The notes under the pieces: generated by a model
Databases searched by the model: none
The model's input: only the letters and a program-made list of their open reading frames with translations
Told to the model about the DNA's origin: nothing
Shown: positions 1-7,467 of the stretch, one piece after another
Position numbering within the stretch: position 1 is the stretch's first letter
Layout of the letters: each line of letters starts with the position of its first letter
NCBI GenBank assembly: GCA_937871155.1
Contig: CALMXV010000507.1
Span: 1-9,420, forward strand
Origin: an uncultured Taibaiella sp.
GTDB taxonomy: Bacteria > Bacteroidota > Bacteroidia > Chitinophagales > Chitinophagaceae
Length of the DNA stretch: 9,420 nt
Reading direction: 5' to 3'
Made by a program: the position numbers and the translations under genes

Positions 1-15
1 AGAGTAACGACTCCA

Positions 16-2682
16 TTAATAAACGGTATCCCGATAATCTCTTCTTCTAAGTAATCGTAAATCCTGAAGTACTGATGCCTTAGCATTCAAAGTAAAGTTG
101 AAACTTTTTCGAAATCCAAATGGAAAAGCTTGAAGGCGCATTTCAAAACAATGCAAGTCGCGGTAGATATCGATGGAGGTAAACTGCAATTGTTTTGCAT
201 TGAAATTATACCCTGAACTAATTGCCAACTTCCATCGTGCAGTAAGGTTTACATCACCGCTGAATACCATATTTTGATTGAAGATGAGGGTGTCCGCAGG
301 CCTAGTTGTCAACGGGTTTTTGCTGATGTCAAGACTATAACTAATGTTGAGATTCCAAGGCACATTAAAATCGATATACTCATTGTAACCTCCGTATTGC
401 ATGAGGTGTTGTATTTCATCTTGGTTCACTGCTGGTACTCTTGGTGCTTTGTTGGTAGAGTGTAGGCTTGAGGTAAGGGCTACACGGGCATTGCGAAAAC
501 GAGCAATACCATGTCCATTTTTATACACTAGTTCCTTTGAGCGTCTATTAGTAGTATAGTCATAATCATAAGGGTCGAAAGACGCACCGGCAGAGATACT
601 CAGCTTGTTGGTGATGGTTGTCCGAAAGTCCATATTGATCATTTGCCAATTAAAAGAATCAGCAGCTATGTTGTACGCAGAAGTAATAGAAAAACCATCT
701 ATCAGGGTTAAGTTTTGTCCATTTCCAGTAGAGTCTTTCTTAGAGCGAGTTTTAATTTGTAGGTTGTTGTTGATGCCAAAATTGATATTGCTAGCATATC
801 GACCGTATTGGCCATAACCCGGAACGCCAATCACAGAGCCTTCATAAGGCGAAAGGTAAGTAGGAACATTATTGCCATCAAGATAGGTTTGATAATAATA
901 GTTGAAGGGTCTTGCAGCAAAATCCGGCACATAAGTAAAGCCCACATTGGGGGTCAATACATGTCGAATCCCTTTAATTAAACTCCCTTTCTTAAACATC
1001 TTTTGTCCATAAATACGGGTACTCATATTTATGGATACATTGAAGTCTCTGGCCGTATAAAAGCCACGATTGGAAACAGTATCAATCTTGTCTTTAAATA
1101 CATTGTAGAAGCGATTGTTTTTTTGTGTAAACCAATACTCCGTATAAGGGGCACTAAAGGAAAGGTTTATATAACGGAATAGGTTGTAGGATGCAGATAT
1201 AGGAATAGAATGTTTAAAGCCATTTCTAAAATTGCTTAAAGTGAAATTAGAAAACCTGAAACTACTGTCGATATAGGAGATTTCATTGATAGCACTAAAG
1301 TTGTAGCTTGTCGTTATTTTCTCATACCAGCGAGGAGTTCCTACACGATTCTTTTTTTGGAGTGGATTGAATTGTGATACAAAGAAGTTGATTTCCGGTA
1401 AGCGAAAGTTCACTTGATTGGTTGAGGTATTTTGATTGTAAGAGGCATTGATGGTTAATGAATACGGTTTCCCTACCCAATTTTTAGCAAAGCTTACAGT
1501 AGATAAATAGTTGTTCTGAAGAATTTGATTGGGGTTATAGCTGTTATTGCTATAATAAGAGTTGGTACCTAAGTCAACTTGTGCGCTAAAGTTCACACCT
1601 GGTCTTGCTTTTGCATCGGTGGCGTGTCGCCAGTTGATTCTAAAATCTTTTTGCTGAGAGCTTCCGGGTTCATAGCTTTCGCCTGTTTTGTTATTAGCAT
1701 AAGAAACAGATAATCCACCATTGTAATGGTATCGGCTGGCATACGTGCTTATGCCACTTACACTATAGCTACCTTTAGTAAAAATATTCGCTTGAAATAA
1801 TGCATCTACATGATCGTTGAGGTAGAAATAATAGCCGCCATTTACTAAACCTATCCCTCTTCTTTCTTCTAGTGTGTAAGTGGGTAATATAAATCCAGAT
1901 TTTTGTTTGGTGGTAATGGGGAAAAGCCCAAATGGTAAATAGATGGGGGTCGGTACGGATTCAATTACGAAGTTGGCGGCACCGGAAGCAATCAAACGGT
2001 TAGGTATGATTTTAATCCTTTTTGCTCTTATCCCAAAGTGCGGATGTTCTAAGGCACAAGTAGTATATATATTGTTCCATCCATAAATAGATTGATCTGG
2101 ATTCCTTTTTATTTGTTCACTATTCACAAAGCCTTCCCCATGTTGTGCTCTTGCATTTCGTACAATAGCTCTTTTGCTTATAAAATTGTATTGAAGCGTG
2201 TCGTAGGTAAATTCTTCGCTGCCTTGTTTGAACTTTGGAAGCTTTATTTTTCCACCGTTAGAATCAAAAGTAGGGGCTGCTATTACTTTGTTAGAAAGTT
2301 GAAAATATGTGACCTCTCCGGCATCTAAAATCATGTCATCATACTTAATAGATGCTTCGCCAAACAAATGGAATTTTTTGTTTTTTACATCCATAACGGT
2401 AGAGTCCGTAGCGGTAGCTGTTACAACGGCTGTAAGCGCATCGGGTGAGATCGTAATACCTTTATTAGCTTGGGTAGTGGTATCTATTCCGGGACGGTCA
2501 GTAATGGATTTTGAAGAGTCCTTTTTATAAGTAGTGTCTGCCTTAGTATCGGTCTTTATCAAATAACTTTTTTCTTGAGCATTTAAGGTAAAAGTTAAAA
2601 AGAATGTGAAAAAGACGGCAGACAAGTGGGCGAAAAAGCGCAACCATACGTTTTTTAAAATAATTTTACGCCCTGAGTACAT
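16..2682 (-). CDS. lptD: LPS-assembly outer-membrane protein LptD
   Basis: This is the outer-membrane translocon component that, with a plug lipoprotein LptE, inserts lipopolysaccharide into the outer leaflet. Seen from the ATG at 2682 (888 aa): a basic N-terminus, then a hydrophobic segment ending LNAQ (cleavage near residue 35), a Ser/Thr/Asp/Lys-rich linker to about residue 75, an OstA/LptD-N type beta domain at about 80-190, and then a long beta-barrel-like region rich in alternating aromatic and Asn residues to the C-terminus. The LptD signature block lies at about 206-267: YTTC with Cys209, then YLPFGLFPI and SGFILP. The length is normal for Bacteroidota LptD. A TTG nine bases upstream (2689-2691) is in frame, but it lies inside a TATTTTTG promoter box, so the ATG is preferred. 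The gene is divergent from the amidase at 2764. The family assignment is firm; the plug partner LptE is not in this window. Confidence 0.9.
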   Translation of the reverse strand: MYSGRKIILKNVWLRFFAHLSAVFFTFFLTFTLNAQEKSYLIKTDTKADTTYKKDSSKSITDRPGIDTTTQANKGITISPDALTAVVTATATDSTVMDVKNKKFHLFGEASIKYDDMILDAGEVTYFQLSNKVIAAPTFDSNGGKIKLPKFKQGSEEFTYDTLQYNFISKRAIVRNARAQHGEGFVNSEQIKRNPDQSIYGWNNIYTTCALEHPHFGIRAKRIKIIPNRLIASGAANFVIESVPTPIYLPFGLFPITTKQKSGFILPTYTLEERRGIGLVNGGYYFYLNDHVDALFQANIFTKGSYSVSGISTYASRYHYNGGLSVSYANNKTGESYEPGSSQQKDFRINWRHATDAKARPGVNFSAQVDLGTNSYYSNNSYNPNQILQNNYLSTVSFAKNWVGKPYSLTINASYNQNTSTNQVNFRLPEINFFVSQFNPLQKKNRVGTPRWYEKITTSYNFSAINEISYIDSSFRFSNFTLSNFRNGFKHSIPISASYNLFRYINLSFSAPYTEYWFTQKNNRFYNVFKDKIDTVSNRGFYTARDFNVSINMSTRIYGQKMFKKGSLIKGIRHVLTPNVGFTYVPDFAARPFNYYYQTYLDGNNVPTYLSPYEGSVIGVPGYGQYGRYASNINFGINNNLQIKTRSKKDSTGNGQNLTLIDGFSITSAYNIAADSFNWQMINMDFRTTITNKLSISAGASFDPYDYDYTTNRRSKELVYKNGHGIARFRNARVALTSSLHSTNKAPRVPAVNQDEIQHLMQYGGYNEYIDFNVPWNLNISYSLDISKNPLTTRPADTLIFNQNMVFSGDVNLTARWKLAISSGYNFNAKQLQFTSIDIYRDLHCFEMRLQAFPFGFRKSFNFTLNAKASVLQDLRLLRRRDYRDTVY

Positions 2683-2688
2683 GCGCCG

Positions 2689-2696
2689 CAAAAATA
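2689..2696 (-). promoter_or_regulatory. Putative lptD -7 promoter box TATTTTTG
   Basis: Read on the minus strand, TATTTTTG matches the Bacteroidota housekeeping -7 consensus TAnnTTTG exactly, and ends six bases before the lptD ATG. No good -33 TTTG or TTG lies at the usual 17-23 base spacing. If the box is real, the transcript would start at or within a few bases of the ATG. It also explains the upstream in-frame TTG as promoter sequence rather than a start codon. Confidence 0.45.
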
Positions 2697-2709
2697 ATTG
2701 TTTCGTCGC

Positions 2710-2717
2710 TATCTTTA
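2710..2717 (+). promoter_or_regulatory. Possible -7 box for the amidase gene (TATCTTTA)
   Basis: TATCTTTA differs from TAnnTTTG only at the last base, and lies 46 bases before the amidase ATG in the 81-bp divergent gap. The same octamer precedes the 3748 and 6864 genes. No -33 element is visible at the right spacing. A competing TATTTTG at 2730-2736, with a one-base-shorter spacer, is nearer the start, so the choice is uncertain. Confidence 0.25.
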
Positions 2718-2763
2718 CTTGCTTTACAATATTTTGAACAGATTTTTTGAATTATAAGAATAC

Positions 2764-3600
2764 ATGCGTTACTTAATTTTAGCCCTATTATTAGTTGGAA
2801 TAAGCGTACAGCCATCATTTGCAAAAGGAAAGAAAGTTACCAAGATTGTGTTAGATGCAGGTCATGGTGGCCGTGATGGCGGTGCTAGGGGGCAGTTTTC
2901 AAATGAAAAAGATTTAACACTTGCTGTTTCATTAAGGGTGGGGAAGATGATTCAAGATAGTTTACAGGACGTACAAGTTGTTTATACCCGTACCTCTGAT
3001 GTGTATCCTACTTTGCCTGAGCGACATGAGATAGCCAACCGTTCCGATGCCGATTTGTTTATATCTATTCACGTAAATGCTACAGCGGGGCGTACAGAAC
3101 GCTACCAAGCCGGCACAAGACGTGTAAAGAAAGGGAAAAAATATACTACCGTTCCAGTTTACAGAACTGTACATCATCGTGAAACCTCTACTAGTGGTAC
3201 TGAAACTTATGTGTTAGGATTGCATAGAAACTCCCAAAAAGAAGGTGCCATCAGCGAATTTGGTGATAATGTTACAGAAGAACAAGGCATGTTGAATATG
3301 AACGACCCACAAACTTCCATCATCATTTCTCAATACTCACAAGCTTTTCTAGGTCGCAGTGTAACACTGGCAGCGAAGATTCAAGAACAGTTTGCGCTAC
3401 AAGGTCGAGTAGATTTAGGGGTAAAGCAAAAAGGATTAGAAGTACTCGCCGGCAGTGCTATGCCCGGTGTGTTGGTGGAAATTGGCTTTATTAATAACCC
3501 TTCAGAAGAAGCCTACTTAAATTCAGAATCAGGTCAACATGCTGTTGCCTTAGCTATTTTCAGAGGTATTCAAGCATATAAATGGGATGCTGAACGATAA
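2764..3600 (+). CDS. Secreted zinc N-acetylmuramoyl-L-alanine amidase (Amidase_3/AmiC type)
   Basis: The enzyme cleaves the amide bond between N-acetylmuramic acid and L-alanine in peptidoglycan, acting in the periplasm during cell separation and wall turnover. Seen in the 278 aa: a signal peptide (about 1-20, cleavage after FA), then a single Amidase_3 domain filling the rest. The expected metal ligands are His34 in DAGHGG, Glu48 in NEKDL and His103 in SIHVNA. The catalytic Glu239 is in VEIGFINN. A Lys/Arg-rich insertion at about 107-143 sits between the His103 strand and the GTETY strand. No AMIN, SPOR or LysM targeting domain is present, so localisation must come from partners or from the insertion. 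The gene diverges from lptD, and a long inverted repeat follows it at 3620-3666. Family and reaction are firm. Naming it amiA, amiB or amiC would overreach. Confidence 0.92.
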   Translation: MRYLILALLLVGISVQPSFAKGKKVTKIVLDAGHGGRDGGARGQFSNEKDLTLAVSLRVGKMIQDSLQDVQVVYTRTSDVYPTLPERHEIANRSDADLFISIHVNATAGRTERYQAGTRRVKKGKKYTTVPVYRTVHHRETSTSGTETYVLGLHRNSQKEGAISEFGDNVTEEQGMLNMNDPQTSIIISQYSQAFLGRSVTLAAKIQEQFALQGRVDLGVKQKGLEVLAGSAMPGVLVEIGFINNPSEEAYLNSESGQHAVALAIFRGIQAYKWDAER

Positions 3601-3619
3601 AACGAAGAAAGTTATTTAC

Positions 3620-3666
3620 AATGTTTGGCTAAAAGAATAATTTTTTTATACTTTAGCCGAAACATT
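3620..3666. repeat. Imperfect inverted repeat (14-bp stem, bulged G) after the amidase gene
   Basis: The arm at 3620-3633 pairs with 3652-3666: 14 base pairs interrupted by a single bulged G at 3659. The core is GGCTAAA/TTTAGCC. The 18-base loop is AT-rich and carries a run of seven T. There is no T-run after the 3' arm on the plus strand, so this is not a canonical rho-independent terminator. It starts 20 bases after the amidase stop and 82 bases before the next ATG. It could be a 3' stability hairpin for the amidase mRNA or an operator-like site for the EGF-like gene. The function is not known. Confidence 0.5.
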
Positions 3667-3687
3667 ATATCCATAAAATTTTTGTGG

Positions 3688-3718
3688 TTGTAATTTAGAA
3701 TTGTATCTATTATCTTTA
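3688..3718 (+). promoter_or_regulatory. Putative promoter TTG-N20-TATCTTTA
   Basis: TTG at 3688-3690 is followed after 20 bases by TATCTTTA at 3711-3718. This matches the flavobacterial TTG-N17-23-TAnnTTTG pattern with one mismatch (final A for G). The box ends 29 bases before the ATG of the EGF-like lipoprotein. It is the best-formed two-part promoter in the window and suggests this gene is transcribed separately from the amidase. Confidence 0.45.
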
Positions 3719-3747
3719 AGCACTTAATTAAAAAACATCACGCGCGA

Positions 3748-4287
3748 ATGAAAGCACGTTTAAAATCTGTAATTCTCTCTGCGATAGGCGTTCTCTCTGC
3801 TTTTTCCATTGCTACTTATTCTTCTTGCAACTCTGATAAATGCAAGACCATCTCATGTGCCTACCAAGGTGTGTGTAATGAAGGTAAATGTATCTGTCAA
3901 AGCGGCTATGAAGGACCTCAGTGCGAAACTATAACTCGTAAGAAATTTATGGGTACTTGGGTGGTTACTGAAAATGGTTCTATTACAGATGCCTCTCAAT
4001 ATACTGTATCGGTAGTAGCTGGGCCTAATATGTCTGAAGTGCGAATTAAAAACTTTAGAAACTTCTTTCTTAATGATGTAAATGCATTTGTAAAGAAAGA
4101 TAGTATCTACATCCCTCAGCAAGTATTGCAAGACCAAACACTCATTGGCTATGGCTGGATAGAAGATGAAAAATACTATGGTGATAATGGAAGAATCATC
4201 ATCAAATACAAAGTGACTGACAACCTAAAAGGCACTACCGATGATTACGGTTATGATGGTGGTGATCCATCACTTTGGAATAAATAA
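3748..4287 (+). CDS. Putative lipoprotein with N-terminal EGF-like module
   Basis: The function is unknown. Seen in the 179 aa: a basic N-terminus and hydrophobic segment (about 5-24), then YSSC with Cys27, a relaxed lipobox of the kind Bacteroidota accept. An EGF-like motif follows, with six cysteines at 32, 37, 43, 48, 50 and 59; its spacing and the closing CICQSGYEGPQC fit an EGF fold with three disulfides. Residues 60-179 begin KFMGTW and are predicted by eye to be beta-rich, possibly a small lipocalin-like barrel, although I cannot identify a named family. The calcium-binding acidic residues expected before the first EGF cysteine are not obvious. The gene has its own promoter-like sequence upstream and an intrinsic terminator downstream, so it is probably monocistronic. 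Surface or periplasmic display is inferred from the lipobox, and a binding or adhesion role is only a guess from EGF modules elsewhere. Confidence 0.8.
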   Translation: MKARLKSVILSAIGVLSAFSIATYSSCNSDKCKTISCAYQGVCNEGKCICQSGYEGPQCETITRKKFMGTWVVTENGSITDASQYTVSVVAGPNMSEVRIKNFRNFFLNDVNAFVKKDSIYIPQQVLQDQTLIGYGWIEDEKYYGDNGRIIIKYKVTDNLKGTTDDYGYDGGDPSLWNK

Positions 4288-4309
4288 ATTAGAGTTAACA
4301 ATTCATACT

Positions 4310-4338
4310 AAACTCCTCCATCTGGGGGAGTTTTTTTT
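4310..4338 (+). terminator. Rho-independent terminator after the EGF-like gene
   Basis: A 10-bp stem (4310-4319 with 4324-4333, one G-U wobble) closes the four-base loop ATCT and is followed by eight T residues (4331-4338, overlapping the stem base). It lies 23 bases past the TAA of the EGF-like gene and isolates that gene from dnaG. This is the clearest terminator in the window. Confidence 0.9.
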
Positions 4339-4418
4339 CAGATAAATGCAGTGCCTCGTCCTGTGCTAATTTGAAAATTTTGCGTTCATTCAATAGCTAT
4401 CATAAGAGTGATTAAAAC

Positions 4419-4449
4419 TTTATGTCTATAAAATAATCTCCTAATTTCG
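4419..4449 (+). promoter_or_regulatory. Putative dnaG promoter TTTA-N19-TAATTTCG
   Basis: TTTA at 4419-4422 and TAATTTCG at 4442-4449 are 19 bases apart. Each has one mismatch from the Bacteroidota TTTG/TAnnTTTG consensus. The -7 box ends only four bases before the GTG start of dnaG, so a transcript from it would be leaderless or nearly so. The remainder of the 4339-4453 gap shows nothing else recognisable. Confidence 0.4.
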
Positions 4450-4453
4450 TCAA

Positions 4454-6397
4454 GTGATTACACCTTCTTCCATTAATGAAGTTCAAAATAGAATCGACAT
4501 TGTAGAAATCGTTGGGCAGTTTGTGCGTCTAAAAAAAAGAGGGGCAAACTATATCGGAAACTGTCCATTTCACTCAGAGAAAACACCGTCTTTTAGCGTA
4601 TCAGCAAGCAAAGGCATCTATAAATGTTTTGGCTGTGGTAAGGCCGGAAATGCGGTCACCTTTATTCAAGAACACGAAAAACTTACTTACCCCGAAGCTA
4701 TTCGGTGGCTGGCAGAATATTATAAAGTAGCTCTGGAAGAAACTACTCAAAGTCCGGAGCGAGTACAACAATATCACACCGAAGAAAGCCTACGGGTGTT
4801 AAATGATTGGGCAGCTAAATATTTTCATCAAGAGCTTTATGAAAGCGATGAAGGCAACACTATTGGCTTGTCGTACTTCAAACATAGAGGCTTTAGAAAA
4901 GAAATCATTGAACGATTTTTATTGGGTTATAATGCTGATAATGGATTGGCGCTTTATTCTCATGCTACTCAGCATGGATACACAGCAGAACTATTAGAAA
5001 AAGCAGGCTTGGTTAAAAATCGAAATGGGCAATATTTTGATACCTATCGAGGGCGAGTGATTTTCCCGATACAAAACATGACGGGACGAGTGTTGGGATT
5101 TGGTGCAAGAATATTGAAGAGCAATGATAAAGCGCCTAAGTACATCAACTCGCCTGAAAACGAATTGTACATAAAGAGCAAAGTTCTCTATGGCATGTTT
5201 CAATCAAGGAAAGCAATCGTAAAAGAAGATGAATGTTTTCTTGTAGAAGGTTATACAGATGTTATATCCCTACATCAAGGAGGAGTTGAAAATGTATTGG
5301 CAAGTAGTGGCACTTCGCTTACTGAAGACCAATTACGACTGATAGGTCAACTCACAAAAAACCTTACAATTCTTTATGATGGAGATGCTGCGGGCATAAA
5401 AGCCGCTTTACGAGGATTGGACATGGCCTTGTCACAAAGCTTTCAAGTTAAGCTCGTATTACTACCCGAAGGTGAAGACCCCGATAGCTTTATTCAAAAT
5501 AAAGGGGCATCGTTATTCCATGAATATGTAAAAGCCAATAAGCAAGATATCATCAACTTTAGGCTGGAAGTAGGGCTTAAAGAAATAGGAAATGACCCGG
5601 TTGCAAAATCTAAATTGATTAATGAAATCGCTGAAAGCATTTCCAAAATCAATAAGGCAGAAGACTTTTCGTTACAACATTATTACATCAAAGAAACCAT
5701 TCAAAAGCTAGACCTAGATGAAGCCGCTATGGTGAACTTGGTGAATAAATATATTCGGGAGCGCATAGAACAAGAACAGCGACAGAAAGGAAAGCCAACC
5801 ATTCCTACTCCTACCAACGAAGAAGTATTTGAAGAATTTCCACAAACAATAAATACCCCTTCCGCACAAGATGAAAAAGACTGGGAGTTGATGCGTATAT
5901 TATTGGCTCATGGTAATAAACCTATTGAAGGATTCTTGCATGTGGCAGATATGATCAACCAATGTATTGACCAAGGGTTTTTGGAAAATTCTATTGTTCA
6001 ATCTGTCTTCAAAGAATATTATCAATACTATGAACAAACGGGCATCTTGTTATCCGAAACCCATTTCATTAATCACCCTGATGCTACTCTACGGACTATG
6101 ATAGCTGCAAAAGTGCATCCCAACAATGAAATCAGCCATAATTGGAGCGCTATTTATGGTATCGAAACTTTGAACGGAGAAGAGAATTATATCAACGAAG
6201 TAGAAAGTGCCATCTCTTATTTCGACTTGAAGAATATTTTGAAGATGCAAGATGAGATGACACGACTTTTAGAAAAAGAAACGGATGTGAATACCATCAC
6301 CAAATTGCAAATGAAGTTTATGAAATTGAGACTGGATGAACGTGAGATTGTAAAGAAGTATGGAACCACCGTTTATAAACACCTTAAAAAAAGATAA
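4454..6397 (+). CDS. dnaG: DNA primase DnaG
   Basis: DnaG synthesises the short RNA primers for Okazaki fragments at the replication fork, recruited by the replicative helicase. Seen in the 647 aa: an N-terminal CHC2-type zinc-binding domain with Cys37, His40, Cys58 and Cys61; a catalytic core from about 120 to 370 that includes the Toprim motifs with Glu265 (VEGYTD, also Asp269) and Asp309/Asp311 (YDGDAAG); then a helical C-terminal region (about 430-647), expected to carry the helicase-interaction domain. The length is typical. The start is a GTG. The N-terminal sequence, a short lead-in then DIVEIVGQFVRLKKRGANYIGNC, fits the family start, and no earlier plausible codon exists. The stop overlaps the ruvX ATG by one base (TAATG), so translational coupling is likely. 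Confidence 0.97.
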   Translation: MITPSSINEVQNRIDIVEIVGQFVRLKKRGANYIGNCPFHSEKTPSFSVSASKGIYKCFGCGKAGNAVTFIQEHEKLTYPEAIRWLAEYYKVALEETTQSPERVQQYHTEESLRVLNDWAAKYFHQELYESDEGNTIGLSYFKHRGFRKEIIERFLLGYNADNGLALYSHATQHGYTAELLEKAGLVKNRNGQYFDTYRGRVIFPIQNMTGRVLGFGARILKSNDKAPKYINSPENELYIKSKVLYGMFQSRKAIVKEDECFLVEGYTDVISLHQGGVENVLASSGTSLTEDQLRLIGQLTKNLTILYDGDAAGIKAALRGLDMALSQSFQVKLVLLPEGEDPDSFIQNKGASLFHEYVKANKQDIINFRLEVGLKEIGNDPVAKSKLINEIAESISKINKAEDFSLQHYYIKETIQKLDLDEAAMVNLVNKYIRERIEQEQRQKGKPTIPTPTNEEVFEEFPQTINTPSAQDEKDWELMRILLAHGNKPIEGFLHVADMINQCIDQGFLENSIVQSVFKEYYQYYEQTGILLSETHFINHPDATLRTMIAAKVHPNNEISHNWSAIYGIETLNGEENYINEVESAISYFDLKNILKMQDEMTRLLEKETDVNTITKLQMKFMKLRLDEREIVKKYGTTVYKHLKKR

Positions 6398-6822
6398 TGG
6401 CACGTATCCTCGCATTAGATTATGGGAAGAAACGTACAGGAATAGCTGTTACAGACCCTTTGCAAATAATTGCTACTGCCTTAGAAACGGTTGCTACTGA
6501 CGAATTGATAGGCTATCTGAAAAAATATTTTGCGTCAGAATCGGTAGAAAAAGTAGTAATAGGCTATCCTTTAAATTTTGATGATTCACCTACTCATGCT
6601 ACCCCTCTCGTAGATAAATTTATTGCTAAGTTTAGCCACGTTTTTCCACAACTTCCTATTGTGACTTGGGATGAACGACTCACTTCAAAAATGGCTGCAC
6701 AAACTATAGCACAACTTGGGCTTAGCAAAAAACAAAGAGAAAATAAAGCATTGCTTGATTCTATAAGCGCAACCATTATTTTACAAGAGTATTTGGAAGC
6801 ACATCCAACTTCATTATCTTAA
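6397..6822 (+). CDS. ruvX: RuvX/YqgF family putative Holliday-junction resolvase / pre-16S rRNA nuclease
   Basis: This is a small RNase H-fold nuclease. The family is annotated as a Holliday-junction resolvase, but in E. coli YqgF is implicated in maturing the 5' end of 16S rRNA. Seen in the 141 aa: the first strand ILALDYGKKRTGIAVTDP with Asp8, the VVIGYPLN strand at about 51-58, WDERLTS with Asp92/Glu93, and the C-terminal ENKALLDSISATIILQ with Asp121. These are the expected acidic active-site positions. The loop after GYPLN has DDSPTHAT in place of the glycine-containing version common in Proteobacteria, as is usual in Bacteroidota. The start shares one base with the dnaG stop, so the two are almost certainly co-transcribed. 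Forty-one bases separate it from def. Family assignment is strong; which of the two activities dominates here cannot be told from sequence. Confidence 0.93.
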   Translation: MARILALDYGKKRTGIAVTDPLQIIATALETVATDELIGYLKKYFASESVEKVVIGYPLNFDDSPTHATPLVDKFIAKFSHVFPQLPIVTWDERLTSKMAAQTIAQLGLSKKQRENKALLDSISATIILQEYLEAHPTSLS

Positions 6823-6838
6823 ATCCCTCTGTGGACAT

Positions 6839-6846
6839 TATCTTTA
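6839..6846 (+). promoter_or_regulatory. Possible -7 box for def (TATCTTTA)
   Basis: TATCTTTA (one mismatch from TAnnTTTG) lies in the 41-bp gap between ruvX and def, and ends 17 bases before the def ATG. No -33 match is seen at the expected spacing. It may give def an internal promoter in addition to read-through from dnaG-ruvX. Confidence 0.3.
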
Positions 6847-6863
6847 CACCCTAAATTTTTAAA

Positions 6864-7442
6864 ATGATACTACCTGTAGTGGCTTATGGACATCCGATGT
6901 TAAGAAAAATCTGTGATAATATCACCGCATCTTACCCTGAACTAAAGAAGTTGATAGCTGATATGTGGGAAACAATGTATCATACCAATGGTGTGGGAAT
7001 TGCTGCACCACAAGTCAATAAAAACATTCGACTTTTTGTAGTAGATACCGAGCAAATAGTAGAGAATTTTGATGAGGAAGACAAACGACTTTATCCTAAC
7101 GAAAAGCCCGTTAAGCAAGTTTTTATCAATGCAGAAATAATAGAGGAAGGAGGCACTCCTTGGAGCTATAATGAAGGTTGTCTTAGTATTCCTAAAGTAC
7201 GTGAAGACATTCGCAGATATGAAAAACTAACCCTACATTATTGGGATGAAAACTTTAAAGAACATCAACGAGAATTCGATGGTATCACTGCAAGAGTCAT
7301 CCTGCATGAATATGACCATATAGAAGGAAAGCTGTTCATTGACTATCTATCTCCTTTAAAAAAACGATTACTGAAAAAGAAACTAGATGATATCAGCAAA
7401 GGAAAGGTGCGTGTAGATTATAGAATGGTTTTGCCTAAATAA
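6864..7442 (+). CDS. def: Peptide deformylase
   Basis: The enzyme removes the N-formyl group from nascent polypeptides at the ribosome, a step required before methionine aminopeptidase can act. Seen in the 192 aa: all three family motifs, GVGIAAPQ (43-50), EGCLS (104-108) with the metal ligand Cys106, and HEYDH (148-152) with metal ligands His148 and His152 and catalytic Glu149. An acidic stretch at about 65-80 (EEDKRLYPNEKP) expands the loop before the second motif, and a Lys-rich tail follows the catalytic helix, making the protein longer than E. coli Def (about 169 aa). The ATG start gives the usual N-terminus, with ILPVVAYGHPMLR near residue 1. The gene is the last of the dnaG-ruvX-def run and ends 11 bases from the stop codon of the convergent LuxE-like gene. 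Confidence 0.96.
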   Translation: MILPVVAYGHPMLRKICDNITASYPELKKLIADMWETMYHTNGVGIAAPQVNKNIRLFVVDTEQIVENFDEEDKRLYPNEKPVKQVFINAEIIEEGGTPWSYNEGCLSIPKVREDIRRYEKLTLHYWDENFKEHQREFDGITARVILHEYDHIEGKLFIDYLSPLKKRLLKKKLDDISKGKVRVDYRMVLPK

Positions 7443-7467
7443 TAATGGCAATGCTATACGGCCATTA
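7443..7467. repeat. Small inverted repeat between convergent genes
   Basis: TAATGGC (7443-7449) and GCCATTA (7461-7467) form a perfect 7-bp stem with an 11-base loop that contains the stop codon of the LuxE-like gene. There is no clear T-run on either strand. It may act as a weak bidirectional 3'-end hairpin for def and the LuxE-like gene, or may be chance. Confidence 0.25.

Noticed and set aside
2683..2691. TTG as the lptD start, adding three residues
   Set aside because: The TTG is the end of an exact TATTTTTG promoter box, and an ATG lies nine bases downstream with a normal signal peptide following.
3853..4137. A 94-codon open frame antisense to the EGF-like gene
   Set aside because: It overlaps a better-supported gene with a lipobox and EGF motif. 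Its translation has no signal peptide, domain or promoter.
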